The translations under genes were made by a program, and so were the position numbers. The notes beneath the pieces were generated by a model. The model was not told where the DNA came from. It was given only the letters and a program-made list of their open reading frames with translations, and searched no databases. A DNA stretch of 64,000 nt from Alsobacter soli (GTDB taxonomy: Bacteria; Pseudomonadota; Alphaproteobacteria; Rhizobiales; Beijerinckiaceae). The first letter of the stretch is position 1. Every line of letters begins with the position of its first letter. Positions 52,039 to 60,166 of the stretch are shown piece after piece. The stretch lies in assembly GCF_003004785.1 (NCBI RefSeq), contig NZ_PVZS01000002.1, forward strand, positions 124,001-188,000, written 5' to 3'.

Positions 52039-53295
52039 ATGGACGATCGAACCCCCAGCGACCCCGTGATGAACAGCTTTGCCGTGAACTCCCGCCCCGC
52101 CACTGACGACCAGGCCGCCTCGCCCGAGCAGGCGCTCCTGTCCGCCGTCCGGCCCGAGGCCGCGGGCGCGCCGGAAAGCGGCATCGTGGAGGTCTTCAAC
52201 TACGGCCGCGGCCGCCAGGGCCTGATCCCGCTCTGGGTGGGGGAGGGCGACATGCCTACCCCGAGCTTCATCCAGGACGCCGCGACCCGTTCGCTGGCGG
52301 CGGGAGAGACATTTTATACGTACCAGCGCGGCTTGCCCGAGCTGCGCGACGCGATCTCCCGCTACATGAGCCGCGTCTACGGCCAGGCCCTGCCGGCCGA
52401 ACGCTTCTTCGTGACGATCGGCGGCATGCACGCCCTCCAGATGGCGATCCGGGTCGCCGCCGGGGCAGGGGACGAGGTTCTCATTCCTTCCCCGGCCTGG
52501 CCCAATTTCCTGGGCGCGGTGGGGATCGGCGGCGCCGTGCCTGTCGAGGTTCCCATGGCCGTCGACCCGGTCCGGAATCGCTGGTCGCTCGATGTCGAGC
52601 GCCTCGCCGCAGCGGTCACGCCCCGCACGAAGCTCATCATCGTCAACTCGCCCGCGAACCCGACGGGCTGGACGGCCACGCGGGAGGAGCTCGAGGCGAT
52701 TCTCGCCTTGGCGCGCCGCCACGGCCTCTGGATCATCGCCGATGAGATCTATGGGCGCTTCGTCTTCGACGGTTCGGAGCGCGCGCCCTCGTTCCACGAC
52801 ATCATGGCCGAGGATGACCGCATCATCTTCGTCCAGACGTTCTCGAAGAACTGGGCCATGACGGGCTGGCGCATTGGCTGGCTGGAATGTCACCCGGCGC
52901 TCGGCCAGGTGATCGAGAACCTCATGCAGTATTCATGCTCGGGCGTGCCGGCCTTCATCCAGCGCGCCGCCATCGCGGCCCTGGAGCAGGGCGAGGGCTT
53001 CGTCCAGCACCAGATCGAGCGGGTTCGCCGGGGCCGGGACATCATTTGCTCGGGCCTTGCCGCGACCGGGAAGGTGGAGTTCGCGGATCCTGCCGGCGCA
53101 TTTTATCTGTTCTTCTCCATCAAGGGCGAGCAGGACACGCGCCGCGCCGCCCTCCGGCTCGTCGATGAGGCGAATGTGGGAATCGCGCCCGGAACGGCCT
53201 TCGGCGTTGGCGGGGAGCGCTACTTCCGCCTTTGCTTCGCGCGTCGCGCGGAGGACATCCAGGAAGCGGCCCGCCGCCTCGCCGCGGCTGTTTAA
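52039..53295 (+). CDS. Class I/II pyridoxal-phosphate aminotransferase
   Basis: A 418-residue fold-type I enzyme. The PLP lysine is Lys270 in TFSKNWAMTGWRIGW. NSPANPTGW, DEIYGRFVFD and the C-terminal RLCFARR (carboxylate arginine) are present. It resembles aspartate/aromatic-type aminotransferases; substrates cannot be predicted. The first 40 residues are not conserved-looking, and ATG at either 52039 or 52069 could be used, as neither has a strong ribosome site. It stands alone between mscL and the fix genes. Confidence 0.85.
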   Translation: MDDRTPSDPVMNSFAVNSRPATDDQAASPEQALLSAVRPEAAGAPESGIVEVFNYGRGRQGLIPLWVGEGDMPTPSFIQDAATRSLAAGETFYTYQRGLPELRDAISRYMSRVYGQALPAERFFVTIGGMHALQMAIRVAAGAGDEVLIPSPAWPNFLGAVGIGGAVPVEVPMAVDPVRNRWSLDVERLAAAVTPRTKLIIVNSPANPTGWTATREELEAILALARRHGLWIIADEIYGRFVFDGSERAPSFHDIMAEDDRIIFVQTFSKNWAMTGWRIGWLECHPALGQVIENLMQYSCSGVPAFIQRAAIAALEQGEGFVQHQIERVRRGRDIICSGLAATGKVEFADPAGAFYLFFSIKGEQDTRRAALRLVDEANVGIAPGTAFGVGGERYFRLCFARRAEDIQEAARRLAAAV

Positions 53296-53417
53296 TCTTC
53301 GTCGAGCGGAGCCTCACCCGACGAAGGGAGGTCACATGTCGCGATGCGGGATGGTTGCCTTCCAACCACTTGCACCCCAGTATATTGGGCCAGGGGCGGA
53401 CGGCTGACACGGGCAGG

Positions 53418-54590
53418 ATGGCGGATTTCCGCGACGGCGCAGCAATCACGACAGTATCGGACGCGCGACTCGCAAGCGTGCTGGACACGGCGGTCGATGG
53501 CATTCTCGTCATCGAGGAGCGCGGCAAGATCCTGGTCTACAACAAGGCCTGCGAGGGCCTGTTCGGCTATACGCCGGAGGAAGCGATCGGCCAGAACGTG
53601 CGGCTGATCATGCCCGCCGACTACGCCGACTCCCATGACCAGTATCTCGACAATTACCTGAGCACCGGCTCCAAGCGAATCATCGGCATCGGCCGGGAAG
53701 TGCGCGCCCGCCACAAAGATACGACCGAGTTCCCGGTGGAGCTCTCCGTCGGAGAGGCGCGTACCCCGGAGGGTCGTCAGTTCATCGGCATCATTCGTGA
53801 TCTTCGGTCGCGCAAGGAAGCCGAAAGGCGCTTCAACGAGCTGCAATCGGACCTCGTCCACATGGCCCGCGTCTCTGCCATGGACGAAATGGGCGCGGCG
53901 CTCGCCCATGAGCTCAACCAGCCCCTCACCGCCATCATGCTCTACTTGCAGGCGGCGAGCCGGAGCATCACGCGGGCGGTGCAGGGCGCCCCGCTCCCGA
54001 TCGACTCCTTCAGGCAGGTCTTGGAGAAGGCGGTCCACGAAGCGGAACGCGCCGGCGCGATCATCAGCCGCATGCGCCATTTCGTGGAGAAGCGCGAGCC
54101 TCAGCGTCGGGACGTCGACATCCGCGCCATCGTGGACGAGGCGCTGGAACTTGTCATGCTGGGCCAGCGGAACCCCCCGCGGGTGACGCGGAACTACGCG
54201 TCGGACCTTCCGCTCGTGTCGGTCGATGCGGTGCAAATCCAGCAGATCATCGTCAACCTGCTGCGCAACGCCAACGAAGCTCTGAAGGGCCGCGAGCTTC
54301 CCATGGTGACGATCGGCGCCGAGCGGCGCGCTGATCACATCGTGATCAGCGTGGAGGACAATGGCCCTGGACTCCCGCCATCCGCCATACCCACCTTGTT
54401 CAAGGCCTTTTCGACTTCCAAGCGGACCGGTATGGGGCTAGGTCTATCCATCTCGCGCACGATCGCGCAAAATCATGCGGGAGACCTGAAGGTCGACCCC
54501 GGCGGTAACGGGCGCGGAGCCCGATTCGAGCTCGAGTTGCCGATCAACGGCGGGGGCTCGCCCGCGTCGGCGTCGGACCAGCAGGGATGA
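53418..54590 (+). CDS. fixL: FixL-type heme-PAS oxygen sensor kinase, soluble
   Basis: A 390-residue cytoplasmic kinase. The single PAS domain keeps the FixL heme signature: His73 in DYADSHDQYL is the probable proximal ligand and Arg93 in RIIGIGRE corresponds to the oxygen-sensing arginine 220 of Bradyrhizobium FixL, with equal spacing by my count. The kinase has His164 in LAHELNQPLTAIM, then NLLRNANEAL, DNGPGLP and GMGLGLSISRTI. No membrane segments are present, unlike Sinorhizobium FixL. Oxygen bound to heme should turn the kinase off. It is followed by fixJ 100 bases downstream. Confidence 0.9.
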   Translation: MADFRDGAAITTVSDARLASVLDTAVDGILVIEERGKILVYNKACEGLFGYTPEEAIGQNVRLIMPADYADSHDQYLDNYLSTGSKRIIGIGREVRARHKDTTEFPVELSVGEARTPEGRQFIGIIRDLRSRKEAERRFNELQSDLVHMARVSAMDEMGAALAHELNQPLTAIMLYLQAASRSITRAVQGAPLPIDSFRQVLEKAVHEAERAGAIISRMRHFVEKREPQRRDVDIRAIVDEALELVMLGQRNPPRVTRNYASDLPLVSVDAVQIQQIIVNLLRNANEALKGRELPMVTIGAERRADHIVISVEDNGPGLPPSAIPTLFKAFSTSKRTGMGLGLSISRTIAQNHAGDLKVDPGGNGRGARFELELPINGGGSPASASDQQG

Positions 54591-54690
54591 AAAGGCGGTG
54601 GCACGCTTCAAGCGCCACCCTTAAATCGAATACTAGCCGCGTTCCGTCCACTCCGGACGATTGCGGATAGGCGGGGCGAACGGCGAAGAG

Positions 54691-55317
54691 ATGAGCACGG
54701 CGGATCGCATGGAGCAGGAGGTGTTCATCGTCGACGACGATGGTGCGGTGCGCGACGCGCTTCGCCTGGTCTTCGAGATGGATGGATATCACGTGACGGC
54801 TTTTCCGGACGGGGGCTCCTTCCTGTCCGCTGCGCGGACGCGCACGCCGAGCGTGGTCATCCTGGATGTGCACATGCCCGGGCGATCCGGGCTCGAGGTG
54901 CTGCAGGAGCTGGGGCCGCACTACGGCGCCCCTGTCTTCATGATCTCCGGGCAGGGTGACATCCCGATGGCCGTTGAAGCCATCCGGCACGGCGCTCATG
55001 ATTTCATCGAGAAACCGTTCGACGCCGAGACGGTGCTGGCGCGCGTTCGCGAGGCCATCGAGGCCCGGGCGCAGAAGGGCGCCAAGTCGGGAGACCTGAT
55101 CCTGGCCTCGTTCAATGGAGAGGATCAGTTGACCCCGCGCGAGCGGGAGGTCCTGGAGCGCATCGCCATGGGCGCGTCCAACAAGGAGGCGGGCCGCCAG
55201 CTTGGGATAAGCCCGCGCACGATCGAAGTTCACAGGGCCCGCATCATGGAAAAACTTGGCGCCCGCAATACCGCTGATCTGGTACGCATCGTGTATTCGG
55301 ACGTGCGTCGAAACTAG
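54691..55317 (+). CDS. fixJ: FixJ-type response regulator
   Basis: A 208-residue regulator. The receiver has VFIVDDDGAVRDAL, phosphoacceptor Asp59 in VILDVHMPG and FIEKPF. The LuxR-type output domain reads LTPREREVLERIAMGASNKE, then AGRQLGISPRTIEVHRARIM. It should be phosphorylated by the adjacent FixL under low oxygen and activate fixK. ATG 54691 is used; a start at 54709 (MEQEVFIV) is also possible. Confidence 0.92.
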   Translation: MSTADRMEQEVFIVDDDGAVRDALRLVFEMDGYHVTAFPDGGSFLSAARTRTPSVVILDVHMPGRSGLEVLQELGPHYGAPVFMISGQGDIPMAVEAIRHGAHDFIEKPFDAETVLARVREAIEARAQKGAKSGDLILASFNGEDQLTPREREVLERIAMGASNKEAGRQLGISPRTIEVHRARIMEKLGARNTADLVRIVYSDVRRN

Positions 55318-55382
55318 CCATTCCAATACCGCCCCCCGCGAAAACAAAGCTTCAGCTTAGCAACTTCTGATATGCACGGTTT

Positions 55383-55403
55383 GGCGCCGGGCGCCGCTTT
55401 TCT
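55383..55403 (+). terminator. Possible terminator of fixLJ
   Basis: GGCGC-CGG-GCGCC forms a short hairpin followed by GCTTTTCT, 65 bases after the fixJ stop. A second inverted pair lies close by (GTTTGGCGCC at 55379 with GGCGCCAAAC at 55444, and GCTTTTCT at 55396 with AGAAAAGC at 55457), so other folds are possible. Confidence 0.4.
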
Positions 55404-55535
55404 CGGCTCCTCCGCACTCATACGGATGTTCGCGAGCTTCATTGGCGCCAAACTGCAGAAAAGCAACGCGCGCCCCCGGCTCGCTGTGCATTCGCATAAT
55501 GAGCACGCCCTGAGCCGAAAGCTGGCGGTCAATCC

Positions 55536-55874
55536 GTGACGATCCACATTCTCGAAGACGATCCGGGCGTGAGCGATTCCCTGCTCACGTTTCTCAAGGG
55601 GCTCGGCTATGAAGCCTGCACCTATCCCGACGCTGAAAGCTTCCTCGAGTCCGCCCCTCCCAGCCCCGAGGACACGATCATCGTGGACCTGCTGCTGCCC
55701 GGCATCAGCGGGGCGCGGGTGATCGAGTGGCTCCAGACCATGAAGACGCCGCCGCGTGTCATCGCGATCACGGGGCAGCCCCAGGCTGCGATCGAGAAGC
55801 AGATCCATGGTCTTCGCAATATCCAGGTGCTGCGCAAGCCGCTGAGCGCCGAAACGATCGCGTCCATGATGTGA
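55536..55874 (+). CDS. Single-domain response regulator of the fix cascade
   Basis: A 112-residue receiver without an output domain. ILEDDPGVSD gives the acidic pair, Asp51 in IIVDLLLPGISG is the phosphoacceptor, and VLRKPLSAE gives the conserved lysine. A GTG start is used. As I recall, Bradyrhizobium also has a receiver gene between fixJ and fixK2. It may tune FixL-FixJ phosphate flow or fixK expression. The stop codon lies within a hairpin (GAGCCC-TTTT-GGGCTC, 55873-55888). Confidence 0.85.
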   Translation: MTIHILEDDPGVSDSLLTFLKGLGYEACTYPDAESFLESAPPSPEDTIIVDLLLPGISGARVIEWLQTMKTPPRVIAITGQPQAAIEKQIHGLRNIQVLRKPLSAETIASMM

Positions 55875-56045
55875 GCCCTTTTGGGCTCCTCGGTAGGACT
55901 TTCGGCTGTCCGTAGCAGTGCTTACGGCGATCCACCGATGCGCGGCGCCCGTCCGCTGGTATTCTCCATTTTACCCAAGTGAATTCCCCCAGCGGCGCCG
56001 CAAGGGCGCCTTCCCTGGCGCCGCTCACCCCCGAAGAGGCTCGCC

Positions 56046-56780
56046 ATGTCCCTCGATCCCCGCTTTTCCGACGAGATGCGCGACCGTCTGCCGCCTAAGC
56101 ACGACGCACGCTGGACGCTTGGCATTTCGCGTCGCGAATCCATGGACGAGCCGGTCGAGAAGGCGACCCGCCATCTCGACCTCGCAGCGCGCGAATGTGT
56201 GCTGGACGAGGGGGACGAGGCCCGTTCGCTGTACGTGATTCTCGAGGGCGCCGTGATGCTCTCGAAGCTCCTGCCAGATGGACGGCGGCAGATCATCGAA
56301 TTGCTCGGCCCGGGCGACATTTTCGGCCTGAGCACGAACCGCCTCTCGGACGTCACCGCCGAAACGGTGCTTCCGGCCCGAATCGTGGTCTACGACCGTC
56401 ACACCGCCGAAAGCTCAGCCGCGCTGCAGCGGCTGGTGTCCGAGCGCATGAAGGCCCAGATCTGCGCCCTGCACGACCACGCCGTGCTTCTTGGTCGCAA
56501 GACCGCCGTTGAGCGCGTCGCCACCTTCCTGATGCGCCTCGTGCCGAACCGCGGAGGCGCCGGCTGCGCCGGCCCGCTCTCGGAACGCCGTCCCGACCAG
56601 GCCAATGTGCGCGTGCCCCTCACGCGCCAGGAAATCGCCGATTACCTCGGCCTGACGCTCGAAACCGTCAGCCGCGCGTTCTCCCAGCTGAAGCGCGAGG
56701 GCTTCCTGGTCTATGGCCGACACGACGAGGTGACCATCGCCAACGTCTGCCGGCTCTGCAAGTGCACCGGCTCCCACTGA
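56046..56780 (+). CDS. fixK: FixK-type CRP/FNR-family regulator
   Basis: A 244-residue transcription factor. A cyclic-nucleotide-like sensor domain (DEGDEARSLYVILEGAVMLSK, LLGPGDIFGLS) leads by a dimerisation helix to a winged helix: LTRQEIADYLGLTLETVSRA, whose ExxSR contacts match FNR/FixK half-sites TTGAT. No N-terminal cysteine cluster is present, so it is not an iron-sulfur FNR; it fits FixK, controlled at transcription by FixJ. Three cysteines near the C-terminus (VCRLCKC) could be redox-sensitive. A strong terminator follows. Confidence 0.88.
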   Translation: MSLDPRFSDEMRDRLPPKHDARWTLGISRRESMDEPVEKATRHLDLAARECVLDEGDEARSLYVILEGAVMLSKLLPDGRRQIIELLGPGDIFGLSTNRLSDVTAETVLPARIVVYDRHTAESSAALQRLVSERMKAQICALHDHAVLLGRKTAVERVATFLMRLVPNRGGAGCAGPLSERRPDQANVRVPLTRQEIADYLGLTLETVSRAFSQLKREGFLVYGRHDEVTIANVCRLCKCTGSH

Positions 56781-56802
56781 CCGCCCCTCGAATCGAAGTC
56801 TG

Positions 56803-56834
56803 ACGCCTCCGGCTTGCCGGAGGCGTTCGCTTTT
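56803..56834 (+). terminator. Intrinsic terminator of fixK
   Basis: A perfect 10-base stem ACGCCTCCGG / CCGGAGGCGT with a CTTG loop, followed by TCGCTTTT, 23 bases after the fixK stop. Confidence 0.85.
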
Positions 56835-57050
56835 GTGTCTGTTCCGTCGATTGCGGGCTCTTGAAACGGAAGCGCCCGACACGGCTCCCCCGAGACCGTG
56901 CCGGGCGCCCCGGCCCACGGCGTTGTCGCCATGGAGACCGTGAACCGGGAGCTGAGCCGTACCGCGGAGACCCCCGCCACCGGCGGTTCGGCTCTGGTCA
57001 GCTCCCGCTGATCACGGTTCGATATTTGACGCGAAGGCTCCGGACCGTCA

Positions 57051-57064
57051 TTGATCGAGGTCAA
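57051..57064. promoter_or_regulatory. FixK/FNR-like box
   Basis: TTGATCGAGGTCAA matches the FNR/FixK consensus TTGAT-N4-ATCAA in all but one of the ten fixed positions. Its centre is about 41 bases before the ATG of the AbrB-type gene. If it acts in the usual place at -41.5, transcription would begin at or next to that start codon. The fixK gene is encoded immediately upstream. Confidence 0.6.
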
Positions 57065-57097
57065 CGCCTGTCCATCCTTTCCCCTTTCGCCATATCC

Positions 57098-58216
57098 ATG
57101 CGTCGCAGAACTCCCCCGATCCTGCCCGCGCTGATCGGACAACTTGGCCTGATCGCCGCCGCCTTCGCGGGCGGCTCTGTGGCGGCGTGGGCAGGCGTCC
57201 CCGCGCCTTGGCTCACGGGCGCCATGGTGAGCGTGGCGGTGCTGTCCGCGATTGGCGTCGCGCCGCCGATGGCGGCTCCGTTGCGCGAGTTCGCGCTGAT
57301 CGTGTCGGGCATGAGCATGGGAGCCGCCGTAACGCCCGAATCGCTCGGAGCCTTCGCGGCCTATCCGGCGAGCCTTCTCATCCTGGGCGTCAACGTCCTG
57401 ATGGTGACGGCGGCCTCGGCCCTGGTTCTCCTCGTGGCGGGCTGGAGCTTTCGGGATGCGGTGCTGGCGTCATCCCCCGGGGCGCTCTCGACCATTCTGG
57501 TGATCGCCGCTGACCGCGGGGCCGATGTCGCCCGCATCGTCGTCGTGCAACTGGTGCGCCTGTTCGTGCTGGTGGCGATCCTTCCCATGGTGATCGTCGC
57601 GGCCGAGCATGGGGGAGCGGGCGCCGCCGTGGTGCGGCCCCCCGTCGGCCCCGGGGAACTGGCCGCCTTTTTCGCCGTCTCGCTGGTCGGGGCGCTGGTC
57701 TTCGAACGATTCAACGTAGCCGGCGCCTTCATCCTCGGGCCCATGGTGGCGACGGGCGTGCTCACGGGCCCTGGCGTCGTCCATGCCGGCGTGCCCGCGA
57801 CCTTGTCGCTGGTCGGATTCACGCTGATCGGCGTGTTCATCGGCCAGCGCTTCCGCGGGCTGGAAGGGATGACCGTGCTGCGCACCGCGCCGGCCGCCAT
57901 CTTGTCCTTCGGCGCATCCCTGGCGGTGTCCGCCCTCGGCGCGTTCGCGGTCACATGGACGGTGGGGGTGCCTTTCGGCGAGACCGCCGTGGCGTTCGCG
58001 CCCGGAGGGCTGGAGGCCATGACGGTGCTGGCCTTCGCGCTCGGGCTCGACCCCGTCTATGTCGGGGTGCACCACCTGGCTCGCTTCCTGATGGTCGGCT
58101 TCCTGATTCCCGCTGGTTTCCGCTGGTGGGGCCCGCTGCGCGACGCCAAGCCAGCCGCGGAGGAGACGCCCGCGCCCGAACGGGCGCTGGAGGTCCCGAC
58201 CCGGTCTAGACCTTGA
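57098..58216 (+). CDS. AbrB-family inner-membrane protein
   Basis: A 372-residue protein with about ten membrane segments in two repeats. PAPWLTGAMVSVAVLSAIGV and SMGAAVTPESLGA in the first half, and GAFILGPMVATGVLTG and GVFIGQRF in the second, match the AbrB family of putative transporters (once named ammonia monooxygenase). FAPGGLEAMTVLAFALGLDP is its conserved C-terminal motif. Substrate unknown. The ATG at 57098 places the first membrane segment at the N-terminus. A FixK-like box upstream suggests low-oxygen control. The end overlaps the convergent chemoreceptor gene by 11 bases. Confidence 0.82.
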   Translation: MRRRTPPILPALIGQLGLIAAAFAGGSVAAWAGVPAPWLTGAMVSVAVLSAIGVAPPMAAPLREFALIVSGMSMGAAVTPESLGAFAAYPASLLILGVNVLMVTAASALVLLVAGWSFRDAVLASSPGALSTILVIAADRGADVARIVVVQLVRLFVLVAILPMVIVAAEHGGAGAAVVRPPVGPGELAAFFAVSLVGALVFERFNVAGAFILGPMVATGVLTGPGVVHAGVPATLSLVGFTLIGVFIGQRFRGLEGMTVLRTAPAAILSFGASLAVSALGAFAVTWTVGVPFGETAVAFAPGGLEAMTVLAFALGLDPVYVGVHHLARFLMVGFLIPAGFRWWGPLRDAKPAAEETPAPERALEVPTRSRP

Positions 58217-59657
58217 CCCCGATCCGGAAGCCGCCCCAATGACGGCCCTTCACCCGGATAGGGGCTGAGACGTCCTTCATCAGGGCGAACTGTCCGCCAC
58301 CCATGTCCCGGCGGTAGGTCTGGACAAGGAAGCGTTGGGTGTTGCGCCCGGCCGAAAGGCCGGTCCTGTCGTCGAAGATGCGCCTGTTCCGGCAATTCGC
58401 GGCGTTCCAGACGGGGTCTGGGCTGAGCGGCTTGGAGTACATGCGGTTGTGCGTCGGCAGATAGCCGTTCCGGTCCACCGCGGCGCAGAACACGATTCGG
58501 GGGTCGAGGCTGAGGAGCGGTTCCTGCACGGGCGGAAGCAGCCGGTCGGTCAGGGTTGTGAACCGGGTGAGGTGCTGCTGCGGGTCGGAGCCCGGAACGG
58601 GCCGATAATCCTCGTCGAACAGGTCGTGGAGGCCGATGGCGCCCTCGTCCACCGCCTTCTCCAGCAGCCGCGAGATCTCGGCTGCGGCCTCCTGGGCCGC
58701 CCGGATGAGCTTGCCGTCCTTGGCCTGCACCGCGGACCCGGCGATGAAGGCGACCAGTTCCTGGCTCGTGCGCACGAGCGAGTCGATGCGCTGCGCCGCT
58801 TCCCGGTAGCTGCTCCGCGACTCGTCGAGTTCGTCGACCAGCGTGTCCAGATGATCCGTGACGGCGCCGCAGACGCGGATGTTCTCTGCGACTGGCGTCG
58901 AAATCCCCTCGATGTCGGCGACGAGGCGGTGCACGCTCTGTCCGAACTCGTCGAAGGCGGCGAGGCGCTGCGCGACGGATGCATTGTCCGCGGTCGCCGC
59001 CCGGGCCTTGGCCTCGCTGTCTTGGCTCTGCCGGCAGAGTTTCTCGATCGTTTCCGCCAGGGCCGCGAGCTGGCGGGCGTTTTCAGCCGTCGCGGCCCGG
59101 GTCTGCTCCGCCAGATCCTTGACGGCGTTCGCGATCACCGCGAACCCGCGCCCGGCGGCGCCGCTTCGTGCGGCCTCCACGCCGGCGTTGATGGCGATGA
59201 GCTGGATTTCCCGCGCCACCGAATTGATCGCCGCGCTCGACTCCGACACCCGCTGCACGGTCGCGGTGGCCTCCTGGAGGATGGCCGAAAACTGCGTGGC
59301 TGCCTCGGACAGCGTGGCGACGTTCTCGTGGGCGCTGGCGAGGCCTTCCCGGATGGCGCCCGTCGCGCTCGCCAGCCCTTCCTTCACCGCGACGGCGGAG
59401 CCTTGGGCCCGTTCGGCGCAGGCCGCGATGGATTGGTTCGACCGGATCATCTGTTCGGCGGCCACGGCCACATCGTGAATACGAGCCGCCTTGGAGAAGA
59501 CGCCCCTGACGACGTCATTCACGTCGCCGGCGATGTCGACGATCTCGCCGAGCTGGTCGATGCGGTCCGAGATGCCCTGGATGAACGCCTCGGCTTTGTT
59601 GGCGTCTAGCCCATTGGTGGAATGAGCGTCAGCCAGGCGGAGGGCAGGTGTGCTCAC
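58206..59657 (-). CDS. Soluble methyl-accepting chemotaxis-type protein with C-terminal sensor
   Basis: A 483-residue cytoplasmic signal transducer with no membrane segment. Long helices surround the signalling hairpin (REIQLIAINAGVEAARSGAA, then GRGFAVIANAVKDLAEQTRA), which contacts CheA/CheW. The C-terminal 120 residues (FCAAVDRNGYLPTHN, DPVWNAANCRNRRIFDD, TYRRDMGGGQFALMKD, HWGGFRIG) form a compact domain that looks Cache-like and is probably the sensor. The GTG at 59657 has GGAG 9 bases upstream and is preferred to a TTG at 59711. No che genes are near. Confidence 0.82.
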   Translation of the reverse strand: MSTPALRLADAHSTNGLDANKAEAFIQGISDRIDQLGEIVDIAGDVNDVVRGVFSKAARIHDVAVAAEQMIRSNQSIAACAERAQGSAVAVKEGLASATGAIREGLASAHENVATLSEAATQFSAILQEATATVQRVSESSAAINSVAREIQLIAINAGVEAARSGAAGRGFAVIANAVKDLAEQTRAATAENARQLAALAETIEKLCRQSQDSEAKARAATADNASVAQRLAAFDEFGQSVHRLVADIEGISTPVAENIRVCGAVTDHLDTLVDELDESRSSYREAAQRIDSLVRTSQELVAFIAGSAVQAKDGKLIRAAQEAAAEISRLLEKAVDEGAIGLHDLFDEDYRPVPGSDPQQHLTRFTTLTDRLLPPVQEPLLSLDPRIVFCAAVDRNGYLPTHNRMYSKPLSPDPVWNAANCRNRRIFDDRTGLSAGRNTQRFLVQTYRRDMGGGQFALMKDVSAPIRVKGRHWGGFRIGVKV

Positions 59658-59826
59658 GTCTGTTATCTCCGGTCGGGGATACAGGCGAGTTTCCTCAATC
59701 GTGCTTAACAAAGGTTTGCTGTTAACTCATCTGGTCGCGAATTGCTGATGGGCTCCAGCAACAAGGGAACATTATGCGAAGCATGAGGCTTGCAGTACGA
59801 TGCGCATCTGAATCAGGGAGGGCTGA

Positions 59827-60090
59827 ATGAAGAGCTTCATCGTGCTGGGCGCTGCGGCTGTTCTGGTGAGCGCTTGCGCGGCTCCGCCGATTGTCAGCGA
59901 GCCGCTCATCGCACTGAATGGCGAGTTCCGCGGGCCGGTGGTCGCGGATCGGGGCGTGCCGATCTCCGCCCGCTATGAAGGCTATTGTGAACATCGCCCG
60001 CGCCGCTGGGATCACGGCTGGTACAGGGCCTATACGCCTGCGCCCTGCGTGACCGTGGTGCGCCACGCCACCGTGCGCGCGCTCTACTGA
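59827..60090 (+). CDS. Small lipoprotein
   Basis: An 87-residue protein. The signal peptide MKSFIVLGAAAVLVSAC ends in a lipobox with Cys17. The mature part is short, rich in Arg, Tyr and Trp (YEGYCEHRPRRWDHGWYRAY) and has two further cysteines. GGGAGGGCTGA just before the ATG is a good ribosome site. No family recognised; probably anchored in the outer or inner membrane. Confidence 0.7.
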   Translation: MKSFIVLGAAAVLVSACAAPPIVSEPLIALNGEFRGPVVADRGVPISARYEGYCEHRPRRWDHGWYRAYTPAPCVTVVRHATVRALY

Positions 60091-60166
60091 TCTTCACGGC
60101 CCAGACGAGGGCGGATCTTTCCAACGGCTCCGCCGTTCTCGTGACGTCTTCGTCTGAGGGCGCCGC

